64,000 bases of DNA from Pegea sp. RAD2-039. Taxonomy: Eukaryota; Chordata; Thaliacea; Salpida; Salpidae. The stretch lies in assembly GCA_034620365.1 (NCBI GenBank), contig JAQGEQ010000191.1, positions 310,001 to 374,000 of the forward strand. The letters are read 5' to 3'. The position numbers were made by a program, and so were the translations under genes. The notes under the pieces were generated by a model. It had not been told where the DNA came from. It did not search any database and was given only the letters and a program-made list of their open reading frames with translations. Positions 24,449-35,554 of this stretch are shown piece after piece (positions within the stretch are counted from its first letter, which is position 1; each line of letters opens with the position of its first letter).

Positions 24449-25967
24449 CTATAATTCTTCTTTGATTTGCTTTTCAGTTATATCATCTTCAAGTTCTTCA
24501 TAATCTGAAGGACTCAACACTGTATCAACATCCACCATTTTAATAAAAGGTTGAAAAAATTCGATATCTGCATCATAGAGATTTTTAAATTCAACCAAAT
24601 CATCTCCATTTTCATCGATCTTTGTAAAGAGCTCATCAGTCTGAGAAATAATCAAAACTCAATAAATGATTTTCTTTTTGAGATTTTTCACCATTTTTCT
24701 GGTAATTTTTTTCGGTTCTTCGATTGATTGCATCTGACTAAACAAACAATCAAAGAATCGATCACGTGTTAAGGGTTCTAATTCTCCATGAAACACTGAA
24801 GCCAAGTTGTTTCTGAAAACAAGTTAATAAAACGCCAGATTCAAAACTACAAATAAAAGATCACCTCAAACGTTCATCAGATGAAATAAGCTGAACATCA
24901 GAAAACTTCTTCATCTCAGAATCTTCCTCTTTGCATCTCTCTTTATTCGGAAGATCAACAAAATAATCCCACCACAAATTAACTGCTAGATTTCGTGAAT
25001 CTGACGACTTGACATGATGAAACCAACTACCAAATAAGGAAGTGTTAAGCATTGGAGTCGTGACGTCACAACTGACTGAAAAGGAATATAGAAGCAGTCG
25101 CCGGGTTCCATTTTGGCGTAATACCAAGGAACGCTGAAGAGCTTTGGATAAGATCTTAGATCAACTTTCTCTACATCAACTTTAGAGTAGGATCCAATCT
25201 TTTCTAGATCAATCAGTTTCTTATGTTTCTACACGACACTATCAGTTAATAAGCAATGAAGTGATGACGTCACCTTATGTGCGAGAAACAGCTCTTTAGT
25301 GCCATCAAATAGACAATTGAGATTTTCTGAGCCGTCTGTGTGAAGAACTGATTTAGTTCCACCTGAAGAGAACCACAAGACACAAGACAAGATGCTGGAA
25401 GTGAAACTAGAGCATGACAGAGGTCGAGGAACAAAAACTTCTTCTGAAAGCAGAAATCAGAAGATTTTTGAACAAAGTTTTGAACACAAAACCTGTCAAA
25501 GGATTCGGCTTCATTATTTCAGACACTAAATAGATATCTGAGTGGTTATAGTCATCAATAAAGCGCTTGAAAGAAGATTCTTGGTTTCTATGGCTACGAT
25601 CCTCTTTTTTCCCGAGTTCTGCATAAACTTTCCAACGACCATATTTCTCTCTGGTCAAAAGAAGAGATTGTTGAAAGTTGTTTTTGTCGTTTACAACTCA
25701 CTTCAAATAAGTATCATTTCGCCAGTTGTTGAACGACGGAAACGATTTTGCTGCGTTGCGTAACAACACTGGTCGCGATGGCTTCACAAACTTTTCGAAG
25801 AACTCTAGTGAGCTTGGTAACTCAGTTAGTACATCTACATCAATTAATTCCGATTGTGATCCTAGAGGTTGTAGATGAGCAGGCCACATGATCTTACTGA
25901 TCAGATCTTCGATATCTTCAGATAAAACTGATTTAAAAATGAGAAATAAAACTAAAATTCTGATCAT
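24449..25967 (-). CDS. Secreted/ER-lumenal JmjC (cupin-8) oxygenase, copy A, 406 aa
   Basis: Likely Fe(II)/2-oxoglutarate-dependent hydroxylase in the ER lumen. Exons 25702-25967, 25493-25650, 25274-25443, 25077-25228, 24865-25026, 24692-24812 and 24449-24640 join in phase. Visible parts: a signal peptide (MIRILVLFLIFKSVLS), an N-terminal segment with PSRPVLLRNAAKSFPSF typical of JmjC hydroxylases, iron ligands His176 and Asp178 (SVLHTDGSENL) with a possible 2OG lysine in FDGTKELFL, the GDCFYIPF turn, and the distal His (about 252) in HWFHHV. A degenerate EF-hand loop follows (DENGDDLVEFKN, 352-363, last position Asn). The protein ends KEEL, a KDEL-like ER-retention signal. The 45-nt intron at 25229-25273 begins GTGACGTCA, so the palindrome overlaps the 5' splice site. 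Substrate is unknown. Confidence 0.85.
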
Positions 25968-26782
25968 CTTTCTACAAGTACTTTTCTAAAGCTCTAACTA
26001 AAATGAGTGAAGATATCCTGTAAAAGCAACTTGCTTTTAAATTAGACAATACTGACAAGGAAGTTAGAAAAAGATCTTTATCTTATTAACTTCTAAGAGT
26101 TGATTTAATGTAATTACTAGTACTTAAACTCAACAATCAAACAATTATTTTCTTTTTAAAGTGTCATTTTTGTTTAAAAAAGATTCATTTAAGAATTAAG
26201 TTCAATTTAAATAAAATTTTTGTTTAAGTTTAATTATTTAGATTCGATTTAGTTAAACTTACAAGAAGTAGCAGTAGAAAAATATTGTTTGATATTTTAA
26301 AATGCTTTTAGATTTTCATATACGATTTGAAGTTAAATAAAACGTGATGGATTAAAATCCTAAAACTATTTTAAGATAGTAAGACACGGAAGTAGATCTA
26401 GTGGTTAAAAAAGACACGAAAGTAGAAATAATTTCAAAAATATTTTATTAAACGATAGTAACAACATCAGGATCTTATCAACGTTTCGATATTATCGAAT
26501 AAATAAAATTTGTTGATGCGCAAAGAAATTTGTTTCAAGAAGAACCTTCAAAGTTTTTTTTTTTTTTTCTGTTACATATCTAAAAATAAATGTAATATTT
26601 CAACATTACTACAAAATAATAATTTCAAAAACCAATTTATTAAAAGTTAAATGTAATACTATCTCCCAAAACTATTTTTATTATTAAAAGATTTCAGTGA
26701 AAATTTTTACAAACCACTAATGGTTTGAGATGATTATTCAAATCAACTTTTTTAATTTGTCACTCACTTTTATTGAAGATGT

Positions 26783-27021
26783 CTAACAAGTTTGTGGGGT
26801 ATAACATCCAAAGTGTGGAGCTTGGTAACATCCATGACGTGGGTAGGAATAACATCCACGATAGCTATTGACTGGACGATAATGATGATGTCCACATCCT
26901 AATCCCTAGTAATGATTTGGGACCTTGGCACAATAACGAGTTGGGGCCTTGGCGCAGTAGTGAGTTGGGGTCTTGGCGCAGTAGTGACTTGGATAGAGAT
27001 ATTCGGTGGCTGGTTGGTGAC
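26783..27021 (-). pseudogene. Relic of the HYCAK-repeat secreted protein, 3' exon only
   Basis: Copy of the last exon of the gene at 30505-31041. The repeat units HYCAKTPT, HYCAKAPT and RYCAKVPN are intact, but a TAT codon has become TAG right after VPNHY, truncating the frame. No exon 1 is present upstream. It was carried along with the JmjC gene in the segmental duplication and is presumably non-functional. Confidence 0.88.
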
Positions 27022-27024
27022 CTA

Positions 27025-27770
27025 AATCTTAATTCTGCAGATGACGATTTTGTGTTTGTTTAGACAATGGGAATCAATTCTATGTTCCAACTCACAACTC
27101 AATAAATTTAATAATTAAAATATTAAAATATTGTTAATCTTTTGATGGTGATGCTGTGGATGATGGTTTAATAAATATAACTTTAAATATCAAAATATTT
27201 ATAAATGATTTTAAAATTAAATTTGTTTGTTTTTCCATCTGAGTAATTTTGAAATAATTTGATTTTAACGAATTGCAGTTGTAGAAATATTTTTTAAAGT
27301 TTTTTAAATAATTAGAATTATAATATGATTGATAATTATCATTTAATCTGCTGCTTAAAAAACGGGAAATATAAGCGTTGTTTTGCAATCTCTCTTATCA
27401 AGTCAATTAGTTTGTTCTTAAATTATGTTGTCAGTATTTTTATGATCTTTTATCATTTTTTCCTGCTGTTTATAGTTCAATAAAAACTTTTCTTGTTTCG
27501 TTAAAAATTAAAACAATGTTTCAATAAATTAAAATAACTTATTTTTATCTCAAAAGTAATCCAATAATGTCAATTTTTTTTTAAATTTTTGTTGTTAATC
27601 AAAAACTGAAACTTGAAGAAAATTAAAAACTCTTTAAATAAAAATATTTTGAAAAAGTGAAGAATTAAATTTAAAAAAAACTTTACATCTTTTTATAAAT
27701 AGTTTTTTGTAAACACTTCCTTTTCTAGATAATAATTAAAATTTGAACAACACAAATAAAACGTTTAGAT
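27025..27770. other. Spacer between the two duplicated units, no gene seen
   Basis: About 750 bases of AT-rich DNA unique to this junction. One minus-strand frame at 27134-27388 is N/K/F/I-rich and looks composition-driven. Confidence 0.5.
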
Positions 27771-27868
27771 TATTTCCATGTAACATAATCTGAAATAAAA
27801 ATTAAAAGATAAAAGGAAAGTTATTTACAAAAAATAAGATTTTCTAAACAAACGAATTTCAAAATCAT

Positions 27869-29388
27869 TTATAATTCTTCTTTGATTTGCTTTTCAGTTA
27901 TATCATCTTCAAGTTCTTCATAATCTGAAGGATTCAACACTGTATCAACATCCATCATTTTAATAAAAGGTTGAAAAAATTCGATATCTGCATCATAGAG
28001 ATTTTTAAATTCAACCAAATCATCTCCATTTTCATCGATCTTTGTAAAGAGCTCATCAGTCTGAGAAATAATCAAAACTCAATAAATGATTTTCTTTTTG
28101 ATACTTTTCACCATTTTTCTGGTAATTTTTTTCGGTTCTTCGATTGATTGCATCTGACTAAACAAACAATCAAAGAATCGATCACGTGTTAAGGGTTCTA
28201 ATTCTCCATGAAACACTGAAGCCAAGTTGTTTCTGAAAACAAGTTAATAAAACGCCAGATTCAAAACTACAAATAAAAGATCACCTCAAACGTTCATCAG
28301 ATGAAATAAGCTGAACATCAGAAAACTTCTTCATCTCAGAATCTTCCTCTTTGCATCTCTCTTTATTCGGAAGATCAACAAAATAATCCCACCACAGATT
28401 AACTGCTAGATTTCGTGAATCTGACGACTTGACATGATGAAACCAACTACCAAATAAGGAAGTGTTAAGCATTGTAGTCGTGACGTCACAACTGACTGAA
28501 AAGGAATATAGAAGCAGTCGCCGGGTTCCATTTTGGCGTAATACCAAGGAACGCTGAAGAGCTTTGGATAAGATCTTAGATCAACTTTCTCTACATCAAC
28601 TTTAGAGTAAGATCCGATCTCTTCTAGTTCAATCAGATTGGTATGTTTCTACACGACACTATCAGTTAATAAGCAAATGAAGTGATGACGTCACCTTATG
28701 TGCGAGAAACAGCTCTTTAGTGCCATCAAATAGACAATTGAGATTTTCTGAGCCGTCTGTGTGAAGAACTGATTTAGTTCCACCTGAAGAGAACCACAAG
28801 ACACAAGACAAGATGCTGGAAGTGAAACTAGAGCATGACAGAGGTCGAGGAACAAAAACTTCCTCTGAAAGCAGAAATCAGAAGATTTTTGAACAAAGTT
28901 TTGAACACAAAACCTGTCAAAGGATTCGGCTTCATTATGTCAGACACTAAATAGATATCTGAGTGGTTATAGTCATCAATAAAGCTCTTGAAAGAAGATT
29001 CTTGGTCTCTATGGCTACGATCCTCTTTTTTCCCGAGCTCTGCATAAACTTTCCAACGACCATATTTCTCTCTGGTCAAAAGAAGAGATTGTTGAAAGTT
29101 GGTTTTGTCGTTTACAACTCACTTCAAATAAGTATCATTTCGCCAGTTGTTGAACGACGGAAACGATTTTGCTGCGTTGCGTAACAACACTGGTCGCGAT
29201 GGCTTCACAAACTTTTCGAAGAACTCTAGTGAGCTTGGTAACTCAGTTAGTACATCTACATCAATTAATTCCGATTGTGATCCTAGAGGTTGTAGATGAC
29301 CAGGCCACATGATCTTACTGATCAGATCTTGGATATCTTTAGATAAAACTGAATTAAAAGTTAGAAATAAAACTAAAATTCTGATCAT
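27869..29388 (-). CDS. Secreted/ER-lumenal JmjC (cupin-8) oxygenase, copy B, 406 aa
   Basis: Near-identical paralogue of the gene at 24449-25967, with exons 29123-29388, 28914-29071, 28695-28864, 28497-28648, 28285-28446, 28112-28232 and 27869-28060. The signal peptide, the HTD iron ligands, the HWFHHV distal His, the EF-like loop and the KEEL C-terminus are all kept. Differences from A include K/N for E/K near the mature N-terminus (SKDIQDLISK), HTNLIELEEIGS at the start of exon 4, and NPSDYEELE for SPSDYEELE. Both copies are uninterrupted, so both may be expressed. It lies directly downstream of the intact secreted-peptide gene on the same strand. Confidence 0.85.
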
Positions 29389-29801
29389 CTTTCTACAAGT
29401 ACTTCCCTAAAGCTTTAACTGAATCGAGTGAAGATTTCCTGTGAAAGCAACTTGCTTTAAAATAAGAGACTACCAACAAGGAAGTTAGAAAAGGATCTTT
29501 ATTTTATTTACTGTTAAAAGTTGAGTTTATGTAATTTGATTTTTTGATTATATGTAATTACTTAATCTTAAATCTCAAGTTTAAATGAATTTTTTGTTTA
29601 AGTCCAATTATTTAAATTCTATTTAGTTAAACTTAAGAAGTAGCAGTAGAAAAGTTTTGTTTGATATTTCAAAATACTTTTAGATTTTCATATACGATTT
29701 GAAATTAAATAAAACGTGATGGGTTAAAATCCTAAAACTATTTTAATATAGTAAGACACGGAAGTAGATCTACTAGTTAAAAAAGACACAAAAGTAGAAA
29801 T

Positions 29802-30190
29802 AATTTGAAAAATATTTTATTAAACGATAGTAACAACATCAATTTTAAAACAAACATTTGAAACAAAATCAAACTATTTTTAATTTTTTGCCTTTTAGAG
29901 TTTTTGGTTGAAGATAAAATTTTGCTTTAGGAATAGATCAGTAAAATTTATTGTTTCTAAAACCGTTAAGATAGTAAATTTAAATTTAATATAATAATTT
30001 ATGAATTAATTCAATTGGATTCAATAAAGTTTAATCATTTTTATACTACGACATTAAACAAATTTGAATTTAAAAAGTTTTCTAAAATAAATTTAGTTTG
30101 TAATTAAAGACTTCAACAAAAGTTACTAGGACTTTAAAAAATCAATTTAGAATTTGAAAAATATTTTATTAAACGATAGTAACAACATCA
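29802..30190. repeat. 40-bp direct repeats bounding a 349-bp insertion in copy B
   Basis: The sequence AATTTGAAAAATATTTTATT plus the next 20 bases occurs at 29802-29841 and again at 30151-30190; copy A has it once (near 26441). The extra 349 bases of AT-rich DNA between them carry no coding content. A 40-bp duplication is long for a transposon target site and fits an aberrant repair or replication event better. Confidence 0.8.
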
Positions 30191-30504
30191 GGATCTTATC
30201 AACGTTTCGATATTATCGAATAAATAAAATTTGTTGATGCGCAAAGAAATTTGTTTCAAGAAGAACCTTCAAAGTTTCTTTATTTTCTTTCTGTTACACA
30301 TCTAAAAATAAATGTAATATTTCAACATTACTACAAATTAATAATTTCAAAAACCAATTTATTAAAAGTTAAATGTAATACTCTCTCCCAAAACTATTTT
30401 TAATTTTAAAAGATTTCAGTGAAAAATTTTACAAACCACTAATGGTTTGAGATGATTATTCAAATCAACTTTTTTAATTTGTCACTCACTTCTTTTGAAG
30501 ATGT

Positions 30505-31041
30505 CTAACAAGTTTGTGGGGCATAACATCCATAGTGTGGAGCTTGGTAGCATCCATGACGTGGGTAGGAATAACATCCACGATAGCTATTGACTGGACG
30601 ATAATGATGATATCCACATCCTAATCCATAGTAATGATTTGGGACCTTGGCACAATAACGAGTTGGGGCCTTGGCGCAGTAGTGAGTTGGGGTCTTGGCG
30701 CAGTAGTGACTTGGATGGACATATCCGGTGGCTGGTTGGTGGCCTAAATTTTATTTGGTTAGAAGATAAAATTATAAATCAAATTTTCTAAACTTACAAG
30801 CGCTGAGGTGACTGGCACAAGTCGTTGGAACAACAGATGGGGTGACACAGCTGGTTTTGTCAGTATTCTTCTTCAAAGCAGAAGCTGGGATCCAGTCACT
30901 AGCTGGTCCAGAAGTAAACACTTGAGTGCATGGAAGATCACCGGCACCTAGACCAGTAGAGGAACCACCAGATCCGCTGCCGACAGTAGCTGATGCAAAG
31001 CCAAGAATGGCGAAGAAGACAATCCAATTTTGACAGTTCAT
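30505..31041 (-). CDS. Small secreted Cys/Tyr/His/Lys-rich repeat protein, 160 aa
   Basis: Two exons, 30798-31041 and 30505-30743, joined through a split Cys codon. Residues 1-18 form a signal peptide (MNCQNWIVFFAILGFASA). Then come a Gly/Ser linker, a region with four spaced Cys, and the repeat HYCAKTPT-HYCAKAPT-RYCAKVPN. A tail of Gly-Cys-Tyr/His units follows (GLGCGYHHY, RGCYSYP, HGCYQAP, YGCYAPQTC). I recognise no named family. The composition suggests a structural, adhesive or host-defence extracellular protein. It sits immediately upstream of a JmjC oxygenase gene on the same strand, and its last exon was duplicated together with that gene. Confidence 0.85.
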
Positions 31042-31900
31042 TTTTAGTAGATACAATTCGATTGAACAAATGTAAATGATGTCTTCTGTATTCTGAAAAC
31101 TTCTTTTATAGGTCAACTGCGTTGCTAGGTAAACAATTTTTATGTTTTGTATCTTCCTATTTTTAATTGTTAAAATCACAATTAGATGTCAATCAGGTGA
31201 TTAAGTGGTCAGGTAGGTTTTATTTTAACTTTATTATTCATAACAGAAATTAAGTTAAAAGCTTTTTCAAATGTCAAGTGCTATTAAGCCTTATGTTATC
31301 ATCTACAATTGTTGTTTTAAAGAATTAATAGTTTAGAAGCTTGTTTAATTAGTGTTTATACAAGCTCAAAAAATGATTTTTTGTAATAAATTGAATAATA
31401 CAAAGTGCTTTTGCATTATTATAATTTTTCATCTCAAAAGTTTTTTTGAGGTGAATATTTTAGAAAATAGTTTTTTTTTACCAATGCCTGTAAGATGATG
31501 ACTAAGTCGAAGACTTGATAGGGATAGGTTGGAATAAGTTAAAAAAGCAGAATTTGATTCAGCAATGATTTAGATAAACATTGAGGCTAGTCAAATTGAA
31601 AATTAATTACCTCTAGACTTTGATGCAACTTTATGAATTAAGCTTGAGAAAACTATAACTTTGAGTTAATTTGAACTTTAAAATTTTTTTTATTAGATAA
31701 AAAATATCTTTACATCTGAAAGCAATAAAACATAATTAATGTTTAATGATGCAAACTAACATTTAATATTTTTATGAAATCTTTCAATTCATAAATCATT
31801 AGTTTTTATAACTTCCAATTTTTTGAACTCAATATCTATTTGAATAAGTGACAGTAAAAAGACAACACTGTATATTGTAAACAGTTGATTGAATTGACAA
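31042..31900. other. AT-rich intergenic stretch, no gene seen
   Basis: Between the secreted-peptide gene and the retrotransposon remains; no conserved frame on either strand. Confidence 0.5.
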
Positions 31901-31989
31901 TAATGTAAAAACTATGGTGGACCCAAATAAAACTGGCAAGATCTTACATCCAAATGTAAAGAAAAATTCTGAAAAACTAAATACATCAA

Positions 31990-33610
31990 AACAAGATTGC
32001 ATGGCAATTTCAAATCCTGCAATAAAATTTGCTCTGGTGAAGATCCGGCATTAGAATGTATTAAGTGCCTCTCGTGGTTTCATCTCACATGTAGTGATGT
32101 GAAAAAGAAAATTTATGAAATATTTGATCATAACCAGATGAAGCAAACTAGGTTTAAATGGTTCTGCATTAAACGTAGAACCATTGGTATGACTTCTACC
32201 TCCTCTAATTCAATACTATTATCCGACATCAGCAAATCGATATCCGCTGAATTGGCCAAATTTAAACTAAAATTGGCAACAATGTTGCCAAGATCAACAA
32301 GAAAATTTCTAGTTTGTCTAAATCAATGGACGAACTGAATGCCTCTACAAAGAAACAAGTCACATGGGCCTCGGTGGTCGGTGATCCCGGTTCCGACAAA
32401 AATGCTAGCATGGTGCAGCTTCTTGCCAAGAAGGTCACCGACACGTACAAAAACTTATTTTGGACCGTGAAGAAAGAGAAAACAATGTCATTATCTTTAA
32501 TGTCTCTAAGACTGATATAGATGATGATAGTAAGTTTTTTAATCAAACATGCTCTCAAAGCCTTGATTTTGTGGACGTTCCAAAGGTATCAATAACTTGA
32601 CTTGATAGACAATTGTGAATACCCAAGATATCAATTTACAGAAGCCCATCATCAAATCTAGCAAGCGTCAAAAAGACAATTCTTCTATCACATTAGGTAT
32701 GTTCTTCAACGCACGGTCGATTATTAACAACATTTTTCAATTGAAAGCTCTTTTGCATTCCCAAGATTTCACACTTGTTTTTATTACTAAAACTTGGTTG
32801 AAACTGTTTTATCCTGATAATTTTCTGGTTCACGGTAATCCTTTTTGTGTTTTGCACTGTGACGGACTGTATGATAGAGGTGGTGGTGTTTGCGTAATTT
32901 AGAAAACATCGCACCCATGATCTCTAGAGTTCATATCGATGCCATTAATTGTCCACGTTTTGAGATTATCGCCTTTGATTTTCATTACTCAAAGTCCAAA
33001 TTTTATTTTATTTATATTTTTAAGGAATTTACAACATTTGAAAAACCTCCTATACAAACAAACTAAAACAGACCCTTCTATCAAATCTCTGTACAAAGAT
33101 CTTTGTATAGCTTCCAAGAAATCTATTTAGGAAGAGAAAGTGCAGTTTTATCTACACCCAGCAAGAAAACGTTTTTTGGTTTCATAAATCGCAAGCTTAA
33201 GGCGAGATTTCAAATTTCTCCCTTACTTGATAACAGCGACCAGCTTGTGATGGAACCAGAGAATAAAGCTGAATTGCTAAACAATCAATATAATAGCGTT
33301 TTTATAACTGATGATGGCAATACTCCTTCTCTTTCCTGCTCCAACATTCTTACAAATGTATCTGAGATGGTAGATCTTGACATAACGGTCGATATGGTAT
33401 CTAAAACTATTTATGGTTAGCGGCTCAGATAGAACAGGGATAGTCTGATATAAAGCCTACAATCCATTGACCTTGATGTCACTGTCCCAATTGTCTGGGT
33501 CATTTCACCAACTATCGGATTTTAAGATTGGGAATGCTTCATCTCGTACTGCTCCTGCACTGATCAATACGGGTAGAGATCGCCTGCGATCACTTCAGGA
33601 GAAATGAGGA
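31990..33610 (+). mobile_element. Decayed non-LTR retrotransposon, ORF1 to start of RT
   Basis: Broken plus-strand frames in the order of a CR1/L2/jockey-type LINE. At 31997-32300 there is a PHD-like zinc-finger segment (CNKICSGEDPALECIKCLSW, then FHLTC, as in ORF1 proteins of such elements). At 32314-32520 is an ORF1 coiled/linker piece. At 32690-32900 is an AP-endonuclease segment (FNARSIINNIFQLKALL, TKTWL, DRGGGVCVI). At 33060-33415 is the endonuclease-RT linker (KKTFFGFINRKLKARF, NKAELLNNQYNSVFI). At about 33450-33560 are traces of the RT start (NPLTLMSLSQLSGSFH, DFKIGN). Several frameshifts and stops, and apparent internal deletions, show it is dead. Most of the RT is missing. Confidence 0.75.
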
Positions 33611-34420
33611 TGTAGGAGCAAACGCAGAAGATTCGTTGACTTCTGCTTCATGTCAATGAGTCTAAGGAATGAAGACAGTTCTACACTCCAGTGTAATCAA
33701 ATCCCAAATCTATTTACAGTCTTTCAAATTTACTTCTGCGTCTAGTTCATGTTTATAAGAATTAATTAAACATTTCTAAAGTTTATACTTTGAAATCAGC
33801 AAGTGATAATTTATATTTAAAAAACTTTTGTTTTTATACTTCATAAATTGAAAAATGACTCTAATGAGAAAAATAGAAATATTTTGTTTGCTTTAATTTT
33901 ATAAAATGAAAGTTGATACTACTTTAAAAACACCTAAAATAAAAGTATGTGAAACATTTTGTAGTTTCACTAACTATTAATTTAGCAGCTTGTCACAAAA
34001 GAGTTGTATTAAAATTATATTCAAAATTATATGTTACTTAATGTCTGAAAGAATTTTAACTTTATACAAAATGTAATTGTTTAAAAATTATCAAACGGGA
34101 ATTATAGTAGCTTCCCGTCGCGAATTATCTTTTAGAAAGATCCCAGCACATTTTAGGGATGTTATCATTAACCTTAGGCTGCCTTTTACGTTTTTACCCA
34201 CTAATCTAAAGATTTTGACTTTCTTGTTAGCTTTTTGAACCCAAGAAAAAGAAAGTGGGACTATTTTTCCAATGGCGTCGGTCCGTATCACCTTTTTGTC
34301 TTCTATCTTCTCGTTAACACGCTCTCAAAGTTGAGCTGCAAACAGTTGACTTCAAGAATTGTTACAAGACTTATTTTATTACATCTACTGATGCAGTAAT
34401 GAATCTTTTTACATTTTCAT

Positions 34421-34481
34421 GTCCGTATCCGCAGTTTGTGTCTGGCACGCAGAAGGTCTCGGGTTCAAGTCCAGGCGGACA
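34421..34481 (+). repeat. tRNA-like relic or SINE head
   Basis: GTCCGT at the start can pair with GCGGAC at the end. A good Pol III B box (GGTTCAAGTCC) sits where a T arm should be, and a weak A-box-like CGCAGTTTG lies near the front. At about 61 bases the D arm is too short and the T stem has a G-A mismatch, so a working tRNA is unlikely; a tRNA-derived SINE fragment or pseudogene is more plausible. Confidence 0.45.
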
Positions 34482-34489
34482 CATATTTA

Positions 34490-35500
34490 CGACAAGAAAA
34501 CGTTCGTAAGAAACCCGGGAAGAAGAAATTCGTTAGATTTAATTATTTGTTGAAAAATATTTTTTGGGATTTTAAAAGATATGTGTGCTCAAGAAAGAGA
34601 TCAACTTTAATATTTCCTGATTTCTCTTCTTCTTCTCGAAATACACAAAGCTTAGAAATTGATCATATTATTAATATTTGAATAATTTCATAATTTTATT
34701 GAAAGCTTTCTTTATCGACCTCTTGTCATTGGCTAACATTCTGTCGTCGACTTAAGCAAACTTGGATGCGAGAAAACCTTTTTATCCGATTTCTTAGAAT
34801 TTCAAACGCCTTTCTTCTATCATTTTGTCACATTTACCTCTTATCTTAAAATTATTTTGTACTTTGAATTATTATAATTAGTTGAGGCTTGTTTATCAAC
34901 TAATTAGTTTCTTTTTCTTGTTATTTAGAGGGTTGTATTGCACAAATAACCTTTTATTTCACGGCATTCATTCTTAATAAGCCTTAAATATGTATCTTAT
35001 CACCAATTTAAATTTTGATTTTAGTTTTAAGTTTATAAGATTATTTTATTGTTTGGATCAAAGTTAGAAATTTTATAAACAATTATGAGATCATAAAATA
35101 TAGAGTTTGTTTCTTTATCTATTTTTAATATAGATATTAAATCAAATTTAGAAAAAAAAATGTTGTGATCTGTTTAAAATTCCAATTGAATTAAGAAGAT
35201 CAATTTAGTTTTTTTGTTTAAAAAGTATTAATTTTTTTAACTCTTAAATTTCATACAAATGGTTAAAAGCTATAAAATATTTAAAAAGAAAATTGGTTTT
35301 AAAATAACTAAATTTTTGATTTCTAAATATCGAAATAATTTTCATTTTAAACATATACCAACTGTCTTTGTAATAATCATTTTTCAATATTTTTTTATTT
35401 GCAGAAAGCTTTTATTGAAAACTTTTGATTACAAATTTAATATGTAGTAAAAAAGAATTGACATCACAGTACAGAATTAATCAAAACCAAAACAATAAAC
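34490..35500. other. AT-rich stretch, no gene seen
   Basis: No conserved frame; open frames such as 34436-34681 (+) and 35259-35447 (+) have AT-driven composition or overlap the tRNA-like relic. Confidence 0.45.
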
Positions 35501-35554
35501 TTTTTACAGATGCTACAACTATTTTATTGCATAACTTCAACAACCAACTGAAAA

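Larger units (their letters stand above)
24359..27021. repeat. Tandem segmental duplication, copy A (derived)
   Basis: Aligns almost base for base with 27774-30743, introns included. It starts at TTCCATGTAACAT just downstream of the JmjC stop and runs through the JmjC gene to the 3' exon of the neighbouring secreted-peptide gene. Offset is 3420-3421 bases through the JmjC gene. Copy A stops at the acceptor of the peptide exon and lacks exon 1, so it is the derived copy. Confidence 0.9.
27774..30743. repeat. Tandem segmental duplication, copy B (parental)
   Basis: Matches copy A over the JmjC gene, the intergenic part and the peptide 3' exon. It continues without a break into the unique exon 1 of the peptide gene, which marks it as the original. 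It differs mainly by a 349-bp insertion at 29842-30190. Confidence 0.9.

Noticed and set aside
32262-32558. Minus-strand 98-aa frame
   Set aside because: Antisense of the retrotransposon ORF1 region, which has recognisable plus-strand content.
34421-34481. Functional tRNA gene
   Set aside because: Too short, no proper D arm, mismatch in the T stem; kept only as a tRNA-like relic.
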